Part shown: positions 26,221-33,716 of the stretch, in pieces
Layout of the letters: every line of letters starts with the position of its first letter
How positions within the stretch are numbered: position 1 is the first letter of the stretch
Assembly (NCBI RefSeq): GCF_014195545.1
Contig: NZ_JACIBX010000004.1
Span: forward strand, 176,312 to 240,311
Direction of reading: 5' to 3'
Source of the DNA: Limimaricola variabilis
Lineage (GTDB): Bacteria > Pseudomonadota > Alphaproteobacteria > Rhodobacterales > Rhodobacteraceae
DNA length: 64,000 bases
Notes under the pieces: generated by a model
Databases searched by the model: none
Seen by the model: only the letters and a program-made list of their open reading frames with translations
Told to the model about the DNA's origin: nothing
Program-made: the position numbers and the translations under genes

Positions 26221-27684
26221 TCAGGACAGGTCGATGAGCCGGGCCTCGAGACGGCGTTCGGCCGCGCCGGTGAAGCCGCACGTCGTGCAGCCAGCGCCAC
26301 CGCAACCGGTGCAGGACCGCATCACCAGCGATTGCGACAGCACGCCGCGCAGCACGTCGCGCACCAGGTAGTCGGGCACGCCGAGATCGCCGAGCCGGGT
26401 CGCGGCGGCCTCGGCCGAGTTGGCGTGCAGCGTCGAAAGCACCATCCGGCCGACCTGCGCCGCGCGACAGGCGATCGCCGCCGTTTCCTGATCGCGGATC
26501 TCGCCGATCATGATGACGTTGGGGTCGTGCCGCAGGATCGAGCGCAGCACCCGCGCGAAGCTCAGCCCGATGGCCTCCTGCACCTGCACCTGCTGCACGC
26601 CCGGCAACTCGTATTCGACCGGATCCTCGACCGTCACGATCTTGGTGCGGGGCGAGTTGAGATGGCGCAGCGCGGTGTAGAGCGTCGTGGTCTTGCCCGA
26701 GCCGGTCGGGCCGGTGACCAGGAACAGCCCGTTGGGATTCTCGATCGCCCGGACGATCCGGGCCACCAGGTCGGGCGCGAAGCCCAGATCCTCCCAGCCC
26801 TGCCGCAGGGCCTGCGGATCGAGGACCCGGAGCGCGATGCTTTCGCCGTGCTGCGTCGGCAGCGAGGAAAAACGGAAATCGATCACCCGCCCGGCGATCG
26901 GCACCCGCATCCGCGCATCCTGCGGCAGCCGCCGCTCCGAGACATTGGCCTGCGCCATGACCTTGAGCCGCGCGAGGATCGCCGCGGTGCCGAGGCCGGG
27001 ATCGACCTCCTGCCGCGACAGCAGGCCGTTGACCCGCATCCGCACCACGAGACCGCGCTCGGTGCTCTCGAAATGTATGTCGGAAGCGCCGAGCGCCACG
27101 GCATCGGCCAGCTTCTCGTTGACGAAACGGATCACCGGCCCCTCGGCCTCCGGCGGTGCGGACAGGCCACGCCGGGACGCGCCGTCCGCCGCAGGATCGC
27201 TCTCCGACCCCGCCTCTTCGGCCTGGCCGCGCGCCAGCAGCATCCGGATCATCCGCAGGGTCGCACCGCGCGGAGCGACGGGCCGCCCGAGGTGGAACTC
27301 AAGCTCGCGGCGCAGCTCGGTGTCGCCGGGGGTGGCCATCAGCACGGTCTGCGGCTCGTGATCCGGCGACAGCAGCGGGGCAACGGCCTTGGCCCCGAGA
27401 TAGGCCGGGGACAGGCGGAGCACGGCGTCCGGGTCGAGCCGCGCGCCCTCTTCCCACGGCGCGGCGGCAAAGCCGATCCCGAGCGCCGCGCAGACCAGCG
27501 GCAGCAGCGTCTCCTCGTCGATCAGCCGCAGTTCCAAGAGCACCTGTTCGAGCGGAACGCCGCGCGCATCTGCCATGCCGAGGGCCCGGGCGAGCTCCCG
27601 CGTCGGCAGCTGTCCCGATGCCTCCAGGCTTCTCACCATACGCGCATTCCGCGCGGGGCTTTCACTCTTTTCTCCCTCATTCAT
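26221..27684 (-). CDS. gspE: Type II secretion ATPase GspE
   Basis: This 487-residue cytoplasmic ATPase powers pseudopilus assembly. An N1E-like domain (residues about 10-100) is followed by the ATPase with Walker A GPTGSGKTT, an Asp box, Walker B MIGEIRDQETA and a His box (LSTLHANSA). Near the C-terminus the Cys pairs are compressed into CTGCGGAGCTTC, far closer than the usual zinc module of GspE. ATG 27684 fits the start; the frame remains open upstream without family character. It is transcribed away from the gspL-like gene that begins 59 bases away. Confidence 0.92.
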   Translation of the reverse strand: MNEGEKSESPARNARMVRSLEASGQLPTRELARALGMADARGVPLEQVLLELRLIDEETLLPLVCAALGIGFAAAPWEEGARLDPDAVLRLSPAYLGAKAVAPLLSPDHEPQTVLMATPGDTELRRELEFHLGRPVAPRGATLRMIRMLLARGQAEEAGSESDPAADGASRRGLSAPPEAEGPVIRFVNEKLADAVALGASDIHFESTERGLVVRMRVNGLLSRQEVDPGLGTAAILARLKVMAQANVSERRLPQDARMRVPIAGRVIDFRFSSLPTQHGESIALRVLDPQALRQGWEDLGFAPDLVARIVRAIENPNGLFLVTGPTGSGKTTTLYTALRHLNSPRTKIVTVEDPVEYELPGVQQVQVQEAIGLSFARVLRSILRHDPNVIMIGEIRDQETAAIACRAAQVGRMVLSTLHANSAEAAATRLGDLGVPDYLVRDVLRGVLSQSLVMRSCTGCGGAGCTTCGFTGAAERRLEARLIDLS

Positions 27685-27743
27685 GGCAAAATCCGCTATC
27701 CTCACCCGGAAGACCGTCGAATGGTCCGACGGCCCTTTCGTGA

Positions 27744-28757
27744 GTGTCGTTTTTTTCGGGTCCGCATGTGAAGGTTTTATTGGCCCAGCGATCGGAAAAG
27801 CTCCGCGCCGCGTGGCGCCTGCTGTTCCCGACCTCCGTCCTCGCCGGCGGGCTGCCGCCGCGTCCGCCACTGACATTGCGAATGGAGACGTTGCAGCCAA
27901 GTGCCGCCGAACAGGCGGCGCTTCGGACGGCGGCCCGGCGCGGCCGCCCGGTCGATGTCGAGCTGCCCCGGGACGTGTTTCTCGAAAAGACCGTCAGCAT
28001 CCCGCGCGCCGCCCGCGCGCAGGCGCAGTCCGCGATCGCGGTGCAGATGCGACAGGAGATGCCGGCGCAGGGGCGGGGCCTCGTCTGGCGCGAGGCGCTG
28101 CCCGAGCGTCGCGGCGATCGACTGCATTTTCCCGTGCTGCTGATGAAGCAGGACGAGCTGGCGGCGCTGAGGCGCGCGGTGGAGGAGACAGGCGCGCCGC
28201 TGCGGCTTGTCAGGGCCGCCGTCATGCCAGGCATGGCACCATTTCTCGACCGGCGCGGCGTTACGGATCGCGCCCAACGGCGCTGGACCGCGCTGCTGGT
28301 GCTGCTCCTGGCGTTGGTGGCGGGCTGGACGCTGTTCGAGCGTTGGAGCGCGTTGTCGGAACTGGAATCGAGGAACGCCGCGCTCGCCCGAGAGGTCGCC
28401 GCGCTCATGGATCAGGCGGTGGAGGCGCAGCAGGAGGCGGTCTCGCGCGAGGCGTCCCTGTCGACGCTGGCATCAGAGATCGCGAGCTTCGAGGCGGAAT
28501 ACCACAGGCTGCCGATCCTGACGGATCTCACGGCGTTGCTGGAGGATCGGGTCTGGCTCTCCGCCCTGTCGCTCGACCGCGACGAGATGCGGGTCACCGG
28601 CTTTGCAGAGATGGAAGTGACGGCGGTCGTCGAGGCCATCCGCTCCGCCCCTTGGGCCGCCGAGGTCGCGCTCGACGGGCCGGTCATCCTCGACCCGGTC
28701 AGCCGGCAGAACCGGTTCCAGCTGCGCGTGACGCTGCGTGCGGAGGAGGCGACATGA
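27744..28757 (+). CDS. gspL: GspL/PilN-like type II secretion inner-membrane protein
   Basis: This 337-residue protein has an N-terminal cytoplasmic part, one membrane helix (WTALLVLLLALVAGWTLF, residues about 185-203), a coiled region (LESRNAALAREVAALM), and a periplasmic PilN/ferredoxin-like domain (LTALLEDRVWLSALSLDRDEMRVTGFA). This layout matches GspL, which recruits GspE, though the cytoplasmic part is shorter than in classical GspL. The start is a GTG at 27744, with GTG 27768 as an alternative; neither has a strong ribosome binding site. Its stop overlaps the next gene (ATGA). Confidence 0.75.
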   Translation: MSFFSGPHVKVLLAQRSEKLRAAWRLLFPTSVLAGGLPPRPPLTLRMETLQPSAAEQAALRTAARRGRPVDVELPRDVFLEKTVSIPRAARAQAQSAIAVQMRQEMPAQGRGLVWREALPERRGDRLHFPVLLMKQDELAALRRAVEETGAPLRLVRAAVMPGMAPFLDRRGVTDRAQRRWTALLVLLLALVAGWTLFERWSALSELESRNAALAREVAALMDQAVEAQQEAVSREASLSTLASEIASFEAEYHRLPILTDLTALLEDRVWLSALSLDRDEMRVTGFAEMEVTAVVEAIRSAPWAAEVALDGPVILDPVSRQNRFQLRVTLRAEEAT

Positions 28758-29302
28758 GGTGGATCGGCGCCTTGGTCGGCTTGGGTCTGATGTTCCTTGC
28801 GGGGGCGACCTTGGCGCATGGGCTGTCGCGGATTGGCGTCGCCCGGCAGGTCGCGCTGGAGGCCGAGGCCGCGCGGTTGCGCCAGCAGGTCGGCGAGCTG
28901 CAGTCGCGGATCGCGTTCTGGCAGGCGGCGGGCGCGGCGCTGGTCCCGCCCGAGGGCATCGCCCATCGCAGCCCCGACGAAACCAGCAGCACCCTCGCCG
29001 TGCAGAAGGCGCTGTTCGAACTCGGCGCCGAAGCGGGTCTGACGCTGTCGACCATCGGCGCCGCGCCGCCCCCTGCAGGCTTCAGCCAGCCCGTCGTGGC
29101 GGTCGAACTGGAGGCGCGCGGCCCGATCGGAGCGGTCGCGACATACCTCGCCGGGCTGGAAGCGGTGGAGCCGCGCCTGGCCGTGTCGCAGATGGTGATC
29201 CGTGCGGCCCCGCGCGGTTTCGAGGCCGCGCAGCGGATGTCGCAGGTGACGATGCGGCTGGTGGTCTGGGGTTTCTGGGTCTCGACTGCGGAGGAGCTGT
29301 AG
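28754..29302 (+). CDS. gspM: GspM-like type II secretion protein
   Basis: This 182-residue bitopic protein has an N-terminal membrane helix (ALVGLGLMFLAGATLAHGL), a short coiled stretch with RLRQQVGELQSRIAFW, and a small alpha/beta periplasmic domain typical of GspM/PilO. It would pair with the GspL-like protein in the inner-membrane platform. The start overlaps the gspL stop by 4 bases. Assignment rests on architecture and gene order because GspM sequences diverge strongly. Confidence 0.75.
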   Translation: MRWIGALVGLGLMFLAGATLAHGLSRIGVARQVALEAEAARLRQQVGELQSRIAFWQAAGAALVPPEGIAHRSPDETSSTLAVQKALFELGAEAGLTLSTIGAAPPPAGFSQPVVAVELEARGPIGAVATYLAGLEAVEPRLAVSQMVIRAAPRGFEAAQRMSQVTMRLVVWGFWVSTAEEL

Positions 29303-29303
29303 C

Positions 29304-29798
29304 ATGAGGGCCCTGCGCCACCTGCCGCCTCTTGCGCATGTCGCGCTGCTCGCGGGCTTCGGGCTGGCGCTAGACTGGAGCCGCGAACCTCCCATGGCCC
29401 TCGTATCGGCCCGCCCCCAAACCGGTGATGCGGCCCCGTCCGCCCCGGGCGATCGGTTGTTCGCCTTCTCCGGTCCCCGAGACTACGGCGACCGCCTTCA
29501 GGAAGTAGCCGAGCGGCCGCTCTTCGTGCATGGCCGGGGGAAGGCGGTGGCGTCGGCTCCGCCGCCCGCCGAGAGACCGCCCGAAACCGCTCTGGAAGCA
29601 CCGGTCCAGATCTTCGTGAGGGGCACCATGGTCGATGCCGGGGGTGGCCAGGCGCTGCTGGATATTCCCGATGGTGAAGGGGAGGTCTGGGTAAGGCTGG
29701 GCGACAGCATCGCCGGCTGGCGGGTGGAGGAGATCCTCGTCGGGTCGATACGGCTGTCGCGCGACGGCGAAAACCGCACGGTCCGGCTGTTCGAATGA
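29304..29798 (+). CDS. gspC: GspC-like type II secretion protein
   Basis: This 164-residue protein has an N-terminal hydrophobic segment (HVALLAGFGLALDW) and, from about residue 97, an HR-type beta domain (IFVRGTMVDAGGGQALLDIPDGEGEVWVRLGDSIAGWRVEEI) as in GspC/PulP, which links the inner-membrane platform to the secretin. There is no PDZ domain, so it is a short version. It starts 1 base after the gspM-like stop. Confidence 0.7.
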   Translation: MRALRHLPPLAHVALLAGFGLALDWSREPPMALVSARPQTGDAAPSAPGDRLFAFSGPRDYGDRLQEVAERPLFVHGRGKAVASAPPPAERPPETALEAPVQIFVRGTMVDAGGGQALLDIPDGEGEVWVRLGDSIAGWRVEEILVGSIRLSRDGENRTVRLFE

Positions 29799-29889
29799 GG
29801 GGCAGGACGACATGCCACGACCTGCACGCCCCCGGGCCGGCCGCGCGCGATGTCTTCGCGCCGCTGGCCGGATCGTAGGGGAGCGAGAG

Positions 29890-31080
29890 GTGCCTGTATT
29901 CGCCTACAAGGGTTACACCTCCGCCGGGCAGAGCGAGCGCGGGCGGCTCGAGGGGACGTCCGAGGGTGCGGCCTACGAGACGCTTCGGGCGATGGGCCTT
30001 TCGGTCGTGGAGCTGCGCGAGGCGGGCGCGGGTGCCTCGGTGCCGTGGTATCGGCGAGAGGTCGGGCTCGGGGCCGGGCAGATCCCGCTCGAAGCGCAGG
30101 CCGCGCTGGCCGAGCAGATGGCGGTGCTGTTCCGAGTCAGGCTGCCGATTTTGGAAATCCTCAGGGTGCTGGGCGCCGGCACCCAGCGGCGCGACGTTCG
30201 AGGACGGTTGGAGCGGGTGACCCGACTGGTCGCCGAGGGCCTGCCTTTTGCCGAAGCCTTCGCCCAAGCCGGGCCGCGCGTCGCCCCGGTCTTCACCACG
30301 CTATTGCGGATGGGCGAGAGCTCGAACGAGATGCCGGACCTGCTGCAGGATCTGGCCAAGCATCTGCGCAGCCAGCAGCGGCTCCGCGCCCAGATTGCGG
30401 CGGCGCTGATCTACCCGGCGGTGCTCGTGGCTGTCGGGATCGGGGTGCTGGTGCTGGTAAGCCTGACCTTCGCCCCGGCGCTGGAGCCGCTGTTCCAAAG
30501 CCGCGGCCTCGCGCCGCCGACCGGGCTCGCGGTGTTTCTTTCGCTGCGCGATCTCGTGGCGAATTGGGGGGTCTGGCTCGGGCTGGTGGTGGTGGCTCTC
30601 GCCCTGCGGCTCGCACGGGTGGGGGTCGTGACGCGGCTGCCGGTGATCGGACGGCTGGCGCAGGACACCGCGCTTCTCCGAATGACTCGCGGGCTGGAAC
30701 TGCTGCTCCGCTCGGGCATGTCGCTGCCCGATGCGCTCGACTTGCTCGGCACGTTGCAGCCGGGGGCCGCGCATGCGGCAGCCATGCGCGCGGCGGCGGA
30801 GCGCTTGAGGAGCGGCGGCCGCGCCTATGAGGCCTTCGCGCAGGCGCCCCGGATGCCGCTGCTGTTTCTCGAGCTCTTCCGCATCGGCGAGGAGACCAAC
30901 ACGCTCGGCGCGGTTCTGGGGACATTGTCGGAAGCGCTCGCCGCCCAGATCGAAAGCCGTATCGGGCGGCTGCTGCGGGCGCTGACGCCGGCGCTGACGC
31001 TGATGGTCGGCGCGCTGGTGGGCCTGCTGGTCCACGCTGTGATGGAGGCCGTCTTCTCGGTGAGCGACCTTGCGTTCTAG
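29890..31080 (+). CDS. gspF: Type II secretion inner-membrane protein GspF
   Basis: This 396-residue protein has the two repeated T2SSF domains (about 60-185 and 265-385) and three membrane helices (around 170, 215 and 370). The first domain contains LAEQMAVLFRVRLPILEIL and a LLRMGESSNEMPDLLQDLAKHL segment; the second repeats this as FRIGEETNTLGAVLGTL. GTG 29890 is preferred because GGGGAG precedes it and the protein then begins VPVFAYKGY, as GspF proteins do. An in-frame start at 29812 would add an Arg-rich leader. Confidence 0.9.
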   Translation: MPVFAYKGYTSAGQSERGRLEGTSEGAAYETLRAMGLSVVELREAGAGASVPWYRREVGLGAGQIPLEAQAALAEQMAVLFRVRLPILEILRVLGAGTQRRDVRGRLERVTRLVAEGLPFAEAFAQAGPRVAPVFTTLLRMGESSNEMPDLLQDLAKHLRSQQRLRAQIAAALIYPAVLVAVGIGVLVLVSLTFAPALEPLFQSRGLAPPTGLAVFLSLRDLVANWGVWLGLVVVALALRLARVGVVTRLPVIGRLAQDTALLRMTRGLELLLRSGMSLPDALDLLGTLQPGAAHAAAMRAAAERLRSGGRAYEAFAQAPRMPLLFLELFRIGEETNTLGAVLGTLSEALAAQIESRIGRLLRALTPALTLMVGALVGLLVHAVMEAVFSVSDLAF

Positions 31081-31492
31081 CGCTGCCCGCAATGCGGCCA
31101 CGCGCCGCCGCGCGACCTCGGGCTTCACCATGCTCGAGGTGCTATTGGCCTTCGCGATGCTGACCATCGTGACCGGCGCGGTGCTGGGGGTGACCAGCTC
31201 GGCGCTGCAAGGGAGTGCGCGGCGCGTGGAGCGGGCCTGGCTGGTCGAACTCGCGCGCTCGGTGACCGAGGAGCATCTGGCCACCCGGGGCTTCGTCGCG
31301 ACGGTGGAGAGCCTCGGCCAGTATGAGGAATGGCATTGGCGCATCGAAGAACGACCCGCCGAGCCCATCGTCGCCATGCCCGGTGTGGCGCTGGACGGCT
31401 ACGTGACGGTGGCGGTCTCGGTCTGGAACGATGCCGCGCCCGAGCGGGTGGTCACCCTCGAAAGCCTCGTCGCCGAAAGGCCCGCGCCGTGA
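31070..31492 (+). CDS. gspI: Minor pseudopilin, GspI-like
   Basis: This 140-residue pseudopilin has the prepilin cleavage site G/FTMLEVLLAF at about residues 18-28 with the conserved Glu at position 5 of the mature protein, then a GspI-like helix (RAWLVELARSVTEEHLA). It starts with TTG at 31070, overlapping the end of gspF by 11 bases. It should be processed by the peptidase at 32501 and form part of the pseudopilus tip. Confidence 0.8.
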   Translation: MRSSAARNAATRRRATSGFTMLEVLLAFAMLTIVTGAVLGVTSSALQGSARRVERAWLVELARSVTEEHLATRGFVATVESLGQYEEWHWRIEERPAEPIVAMPGVALDGYVTVAVSVWNDAAPERVVTLESLVAERPAP

Positions 31493-32118
31493 GGTCGAAG
31501 GGGGACCGGCCCGCTGCGCCGCGCCGTCCACGCCGCAACCCCCGGGCGGGGGTGACACTGCTCGAGCTTCTGGTGTCGCTCGCGATGATGGCCGCGCTGG
31601 CGCTGATCCTCGCCTCCACGCTCGACGTGACGGCGCGCGGCGCAGGCCGCCTCGGCGCCGAGGCGCGCGGGCTTGCGCCGCTGCTCGATCGGGCGACGCT
31701 GCGCCGCTGGATCGAGGACATGCCGCCCGGCGCGATCCTCGCCGGCAGCGCCGAGCGGATGAGCTTCGACACGCTGATCGACGCGCCGCCGTTCTGGGCG
31801 GGCGATCTGACGCGAATCTCGATCGAAAGGTCGGGCGACGCGGTCCGCGCCGTGGCACTACTGCCGAGCGGCGACATCGGGCGGGAGATCCTGTTGTCGG
31901 AAGATGGCGCGGGCTTCGCCCTCGCCTATTGGGGCCGTCTGCCGTCGGGCGTCGGTCACGCGTGGTTCACGGAATGGCCGCCCGGCGCGGGTCTGCCGGA
32001 CCTCGTGCGGATCGGCTACGACATCGACGGCCGCGCCGCGCCGCCGCTCAGCGTGCGCCCGGCGCGCGCGGCGCATCACAGCGTGATGTCGCTGTCTTCC
32101 CTGTCGCCGCCCGGCTGA
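31489..32118 (+). CDS. gspJ: Minor pseudopilin, GspJ-like
   Basis: This 209-residue pseudopilin has cleavage site AG/VTLLELLVSLAMMAALALIL at about residues 20-40 and a C-terminal globular domain typical in size for GspJ. It starts with GTG overlapping the gspI stop. Its last 43 bases overlap the convergent gspG gene, an unusual coding overlap on opposite strands. Confidence 0.78.
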   Translation: MRSKGDRPAAPRRPRRNPRAGVTLLELLVSLAMMAALALILASTLDVTARGAGRLGAEARGLAPLLDRATLRRWIEDMPPGAILAGSAERMSFDTLIDAPPFWAGDLTRISIERSGDAVRAVALLPSGDIGREILLSEDGAGFALAYWGRLPSGVGHAWFTEWPPGAGLPDLVRIGYDIDGRAAPPLSVRPARAAHHSVMSLSSLSPPG

Positions 32119-32510
32119 CCGTCCCGGCCCAGCGTCAGCAGTTCGAAGCCGCCATCCGGCGCGGGGTAGAGATAGAGGAACCTCCGCCCCCAGGGATCGG
32201 TCAGCCCGTCCGGCCCCTCCAGATAGGGGCCGCGCCAATCGGCGAGACCCGAGGGCATGGCGATCAACGCGTCGAGCCCTTCGGCCTCGGTCGGGTAGCG
32301 ACCGGTATCGAGGTAGTAGAGTTGCAGCGCGCTCTTGAGGTTGGCCATGCTGACCTGCGCGGCCTGCGATTTGGCCCGGCCAAAGCTGTCCATCAGCCGT
32401 GGCGCCGCCAGCCCGGCCACCATCACGACGATGGCCATGACCACCATGATCTCGAGCAGGGTGAGCCCGGCCCGGGGGTTTCGTCGGGACCTGTCGCGGT
32501 TCAGTGCCAT
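32076..32510 (-). CDS. gspG: Major pseudopilin GspG
   Basis: This 144-residue major pseudopilin has cleavage site AG/LTLLEIMVVMAIVVMVAGL, then the highly characteristic GspG body (LQLYYLDTGRYPTEAEGLDALI, WRGPYL, DPWGRRFLYLYP). The Ca-site region near the C-terminus (GGDREDSDI) is present. ATG 32510 overlaps the end of the peptidase gene by 10 bases, so gspO and gspG are co-transcribed. Confidence is high because GspG is the best conserved pseudopilin. Confidence 0.93.
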   Translation of the reverse strand: MALNRDRSRRNPRAGLTLLEIMVVMAIVVMVAGLAAPRLMDSFGRAKSQAAQVSMANLKSALQLYYLDTGRYPTEAEGLDALIAMPSGLADWRGPYLEGPDGLTDPWGRRFLYLYPAPDGGFELLTLGRDGQPGGDREDSDITL

Positions 32511-33055
32511 GGCATGCCCGGAAGTTGCAACAAAAAGACCATGTATATTGCGTAAGCTAGGAAGGGCCCGAAAGGAATTCCCAAATGGGTTGTATTCCCG
32601 CTGCCGCGCCGCGCCGCCAGCGCCGCCGCGATGCCGCCCACGCAGGCGATCAGCAGCGCCCACCAGATCGCGGCGAAGCCGGTGCAGAGCGTGCCGGCGC
32701 CGATCAGCTTGGCATCGCCGATCCCCAGCGCCTCGCGCCCCATGCAGCGGAAGGCGAGGTCGCCGCCCACCCACAGCACCGCGGCCAGGCCGAGCGCGAG
32801 GGCGATTTCACTCCCCAGGCTCGCCGGGCGCGCGACCCACTGGAACAGAGCGCCGCAAAGCGCGATGCTGATGATGGCGGTATCGGGGATCTCGAACCGG
32901 CGCAGATCGGTGACGCTGAGCCAGATCAGCGGCACTGCGAGCACTGGCGCGAGCCACGCGAGACCACCCGGAGAGGCGTGCCATGACACCAGCAGGAACG
33001 TCGCGCCGTAGACGGGGACGAGAACGATGAGGACCGAAGAAACGGATCCGGACAT
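32501..33055 (-). CDS. gspO: Prepilin peptidase (A24 type, short form)
   Basis: This 184-residue integral membrane aspartyl peptidase should cleave the pseudopilin leaders. The two catalytic Asp are in SVTDLRRFEIPD and the GxGD motif GIGDAKLIG. The N-terminal methyltransferase part of classical PilD/GspO is missing, as in CpaA/TadV-type enzymes. The start is uncertain: ATG 33055 gives a protein beginning just before the first membrane helix, and ATG 33076 is also in frame. At 33055 the start codon shares the tetranucleotide CATG with the divergent gspK start. Confidence 0.85.
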   Translation of the reverse strand: MSGSVSSVLIVLVPVYGATFLLVSWHASPGGLAWLAPVLAVPLIWLSVTDLRRFEIPDTAIISIALCGALFQWVARPASLGSEIALALGLAAVLWVGGDLAFRCMGREALGIGDAKLIGAGTLCTGFAAIWWALLIACVGGIAAALAARRGSGNTTHLGIPFGPFLAYAIYMVFLLQLPGMPWH

Positions 33056-33716
33056 GGGAAACCAACCAGCAGCCATACGCGAGCCTAGACGCGGCATGGT
33101 GCTTCTCGCAACGCTTGGTGGCGTGCTGATGCTTGCCTCCATGGCGCTGGCGCTCGAAGCGCGCGGCGCGGCGACCCGCAAGGTGCTGGCCGGGCTGGAG
33201 CGGTCTCACCGGGAGGCGGTGGACGCGGCCTCGGCGCGCGAGCTGCTGCGAGGGGTGCTAGCCGAGGCGCAGCGCGGCGCCGTCCCGCACCCGGAGCTGT
33301 CGCGGCTCGACGGCACCCCGTTCGAACTCGCGCTGGACGGCAGGCTGTGGGAGGCGCGCGTGAACGACGTCGACGGGCTGGTCGATCTCTATCTCGCGCC
33401 GCCGGAGGTATTGGCGCTGCTGCCGGCGGATGCGGGCGAGATCCTGCGCCGCCGACAGGCGCTGCTGGCCGAACTGCCCCCGGGAGCCCGGTTGTCGAGC
33501 GAGACGCAGTCGCTGGCGCGGCTCGGTTTCGACGCCGCGGAACGGGACCGCCTCGGGCCGCTGGTCACCCAGCTGGCCCGCACCGGGCAGGTCAATCCCG
33601 ACCTCTCCCCCGCCGCGATCCGCGCCGCAGCGGCGGCGCTGCCGGGGGCCGATCTGGCCGCGGGCCGGACCGCCGAGATCTCGCTGCGCCGCCTGCCGAC
33701 CCCGCCGCCTCAGTAG
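33054..33716 (+). CDS. gspK: GspK-like pseudopilin, short form
   Basis: This protein (220 residues from 33054, 229 from 33027) begins with a basic stretch, then RG/MVLLATLGGVLMLASMALAL, a pseudopilin-like helix lacking the usual Glu5, as in GspK. NDVDGLVDLYLAPPEVLALL and the following helices match GspK, where this region starts the large tip domain; the whole is shorter than typical GspK. Start 33027 has GGGGA upstream, and 33054 would share CATG with the divergent gspO. Its end overlaps the convergent gspD stop by 7 bases. Confidence 0.72.
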   Translation: MGNQPAAIREPRRGMVLLATLGGVLMLASMALALEARGAATRKVLAGLERSHREAVDAASARELLRGVLAEAQRGAVPHPELSRLDGTPFELALDGRLWEARVNDVDGLVDLYLAPPEVLALLPADAGEILRRRQALLAELPPGARLSSETQSLARLGFDAAERDRLGPLVTQLARTGQVNPDLSPAAIRAAAAALPGADLAAGRTAEISLRRLPTPPPQ

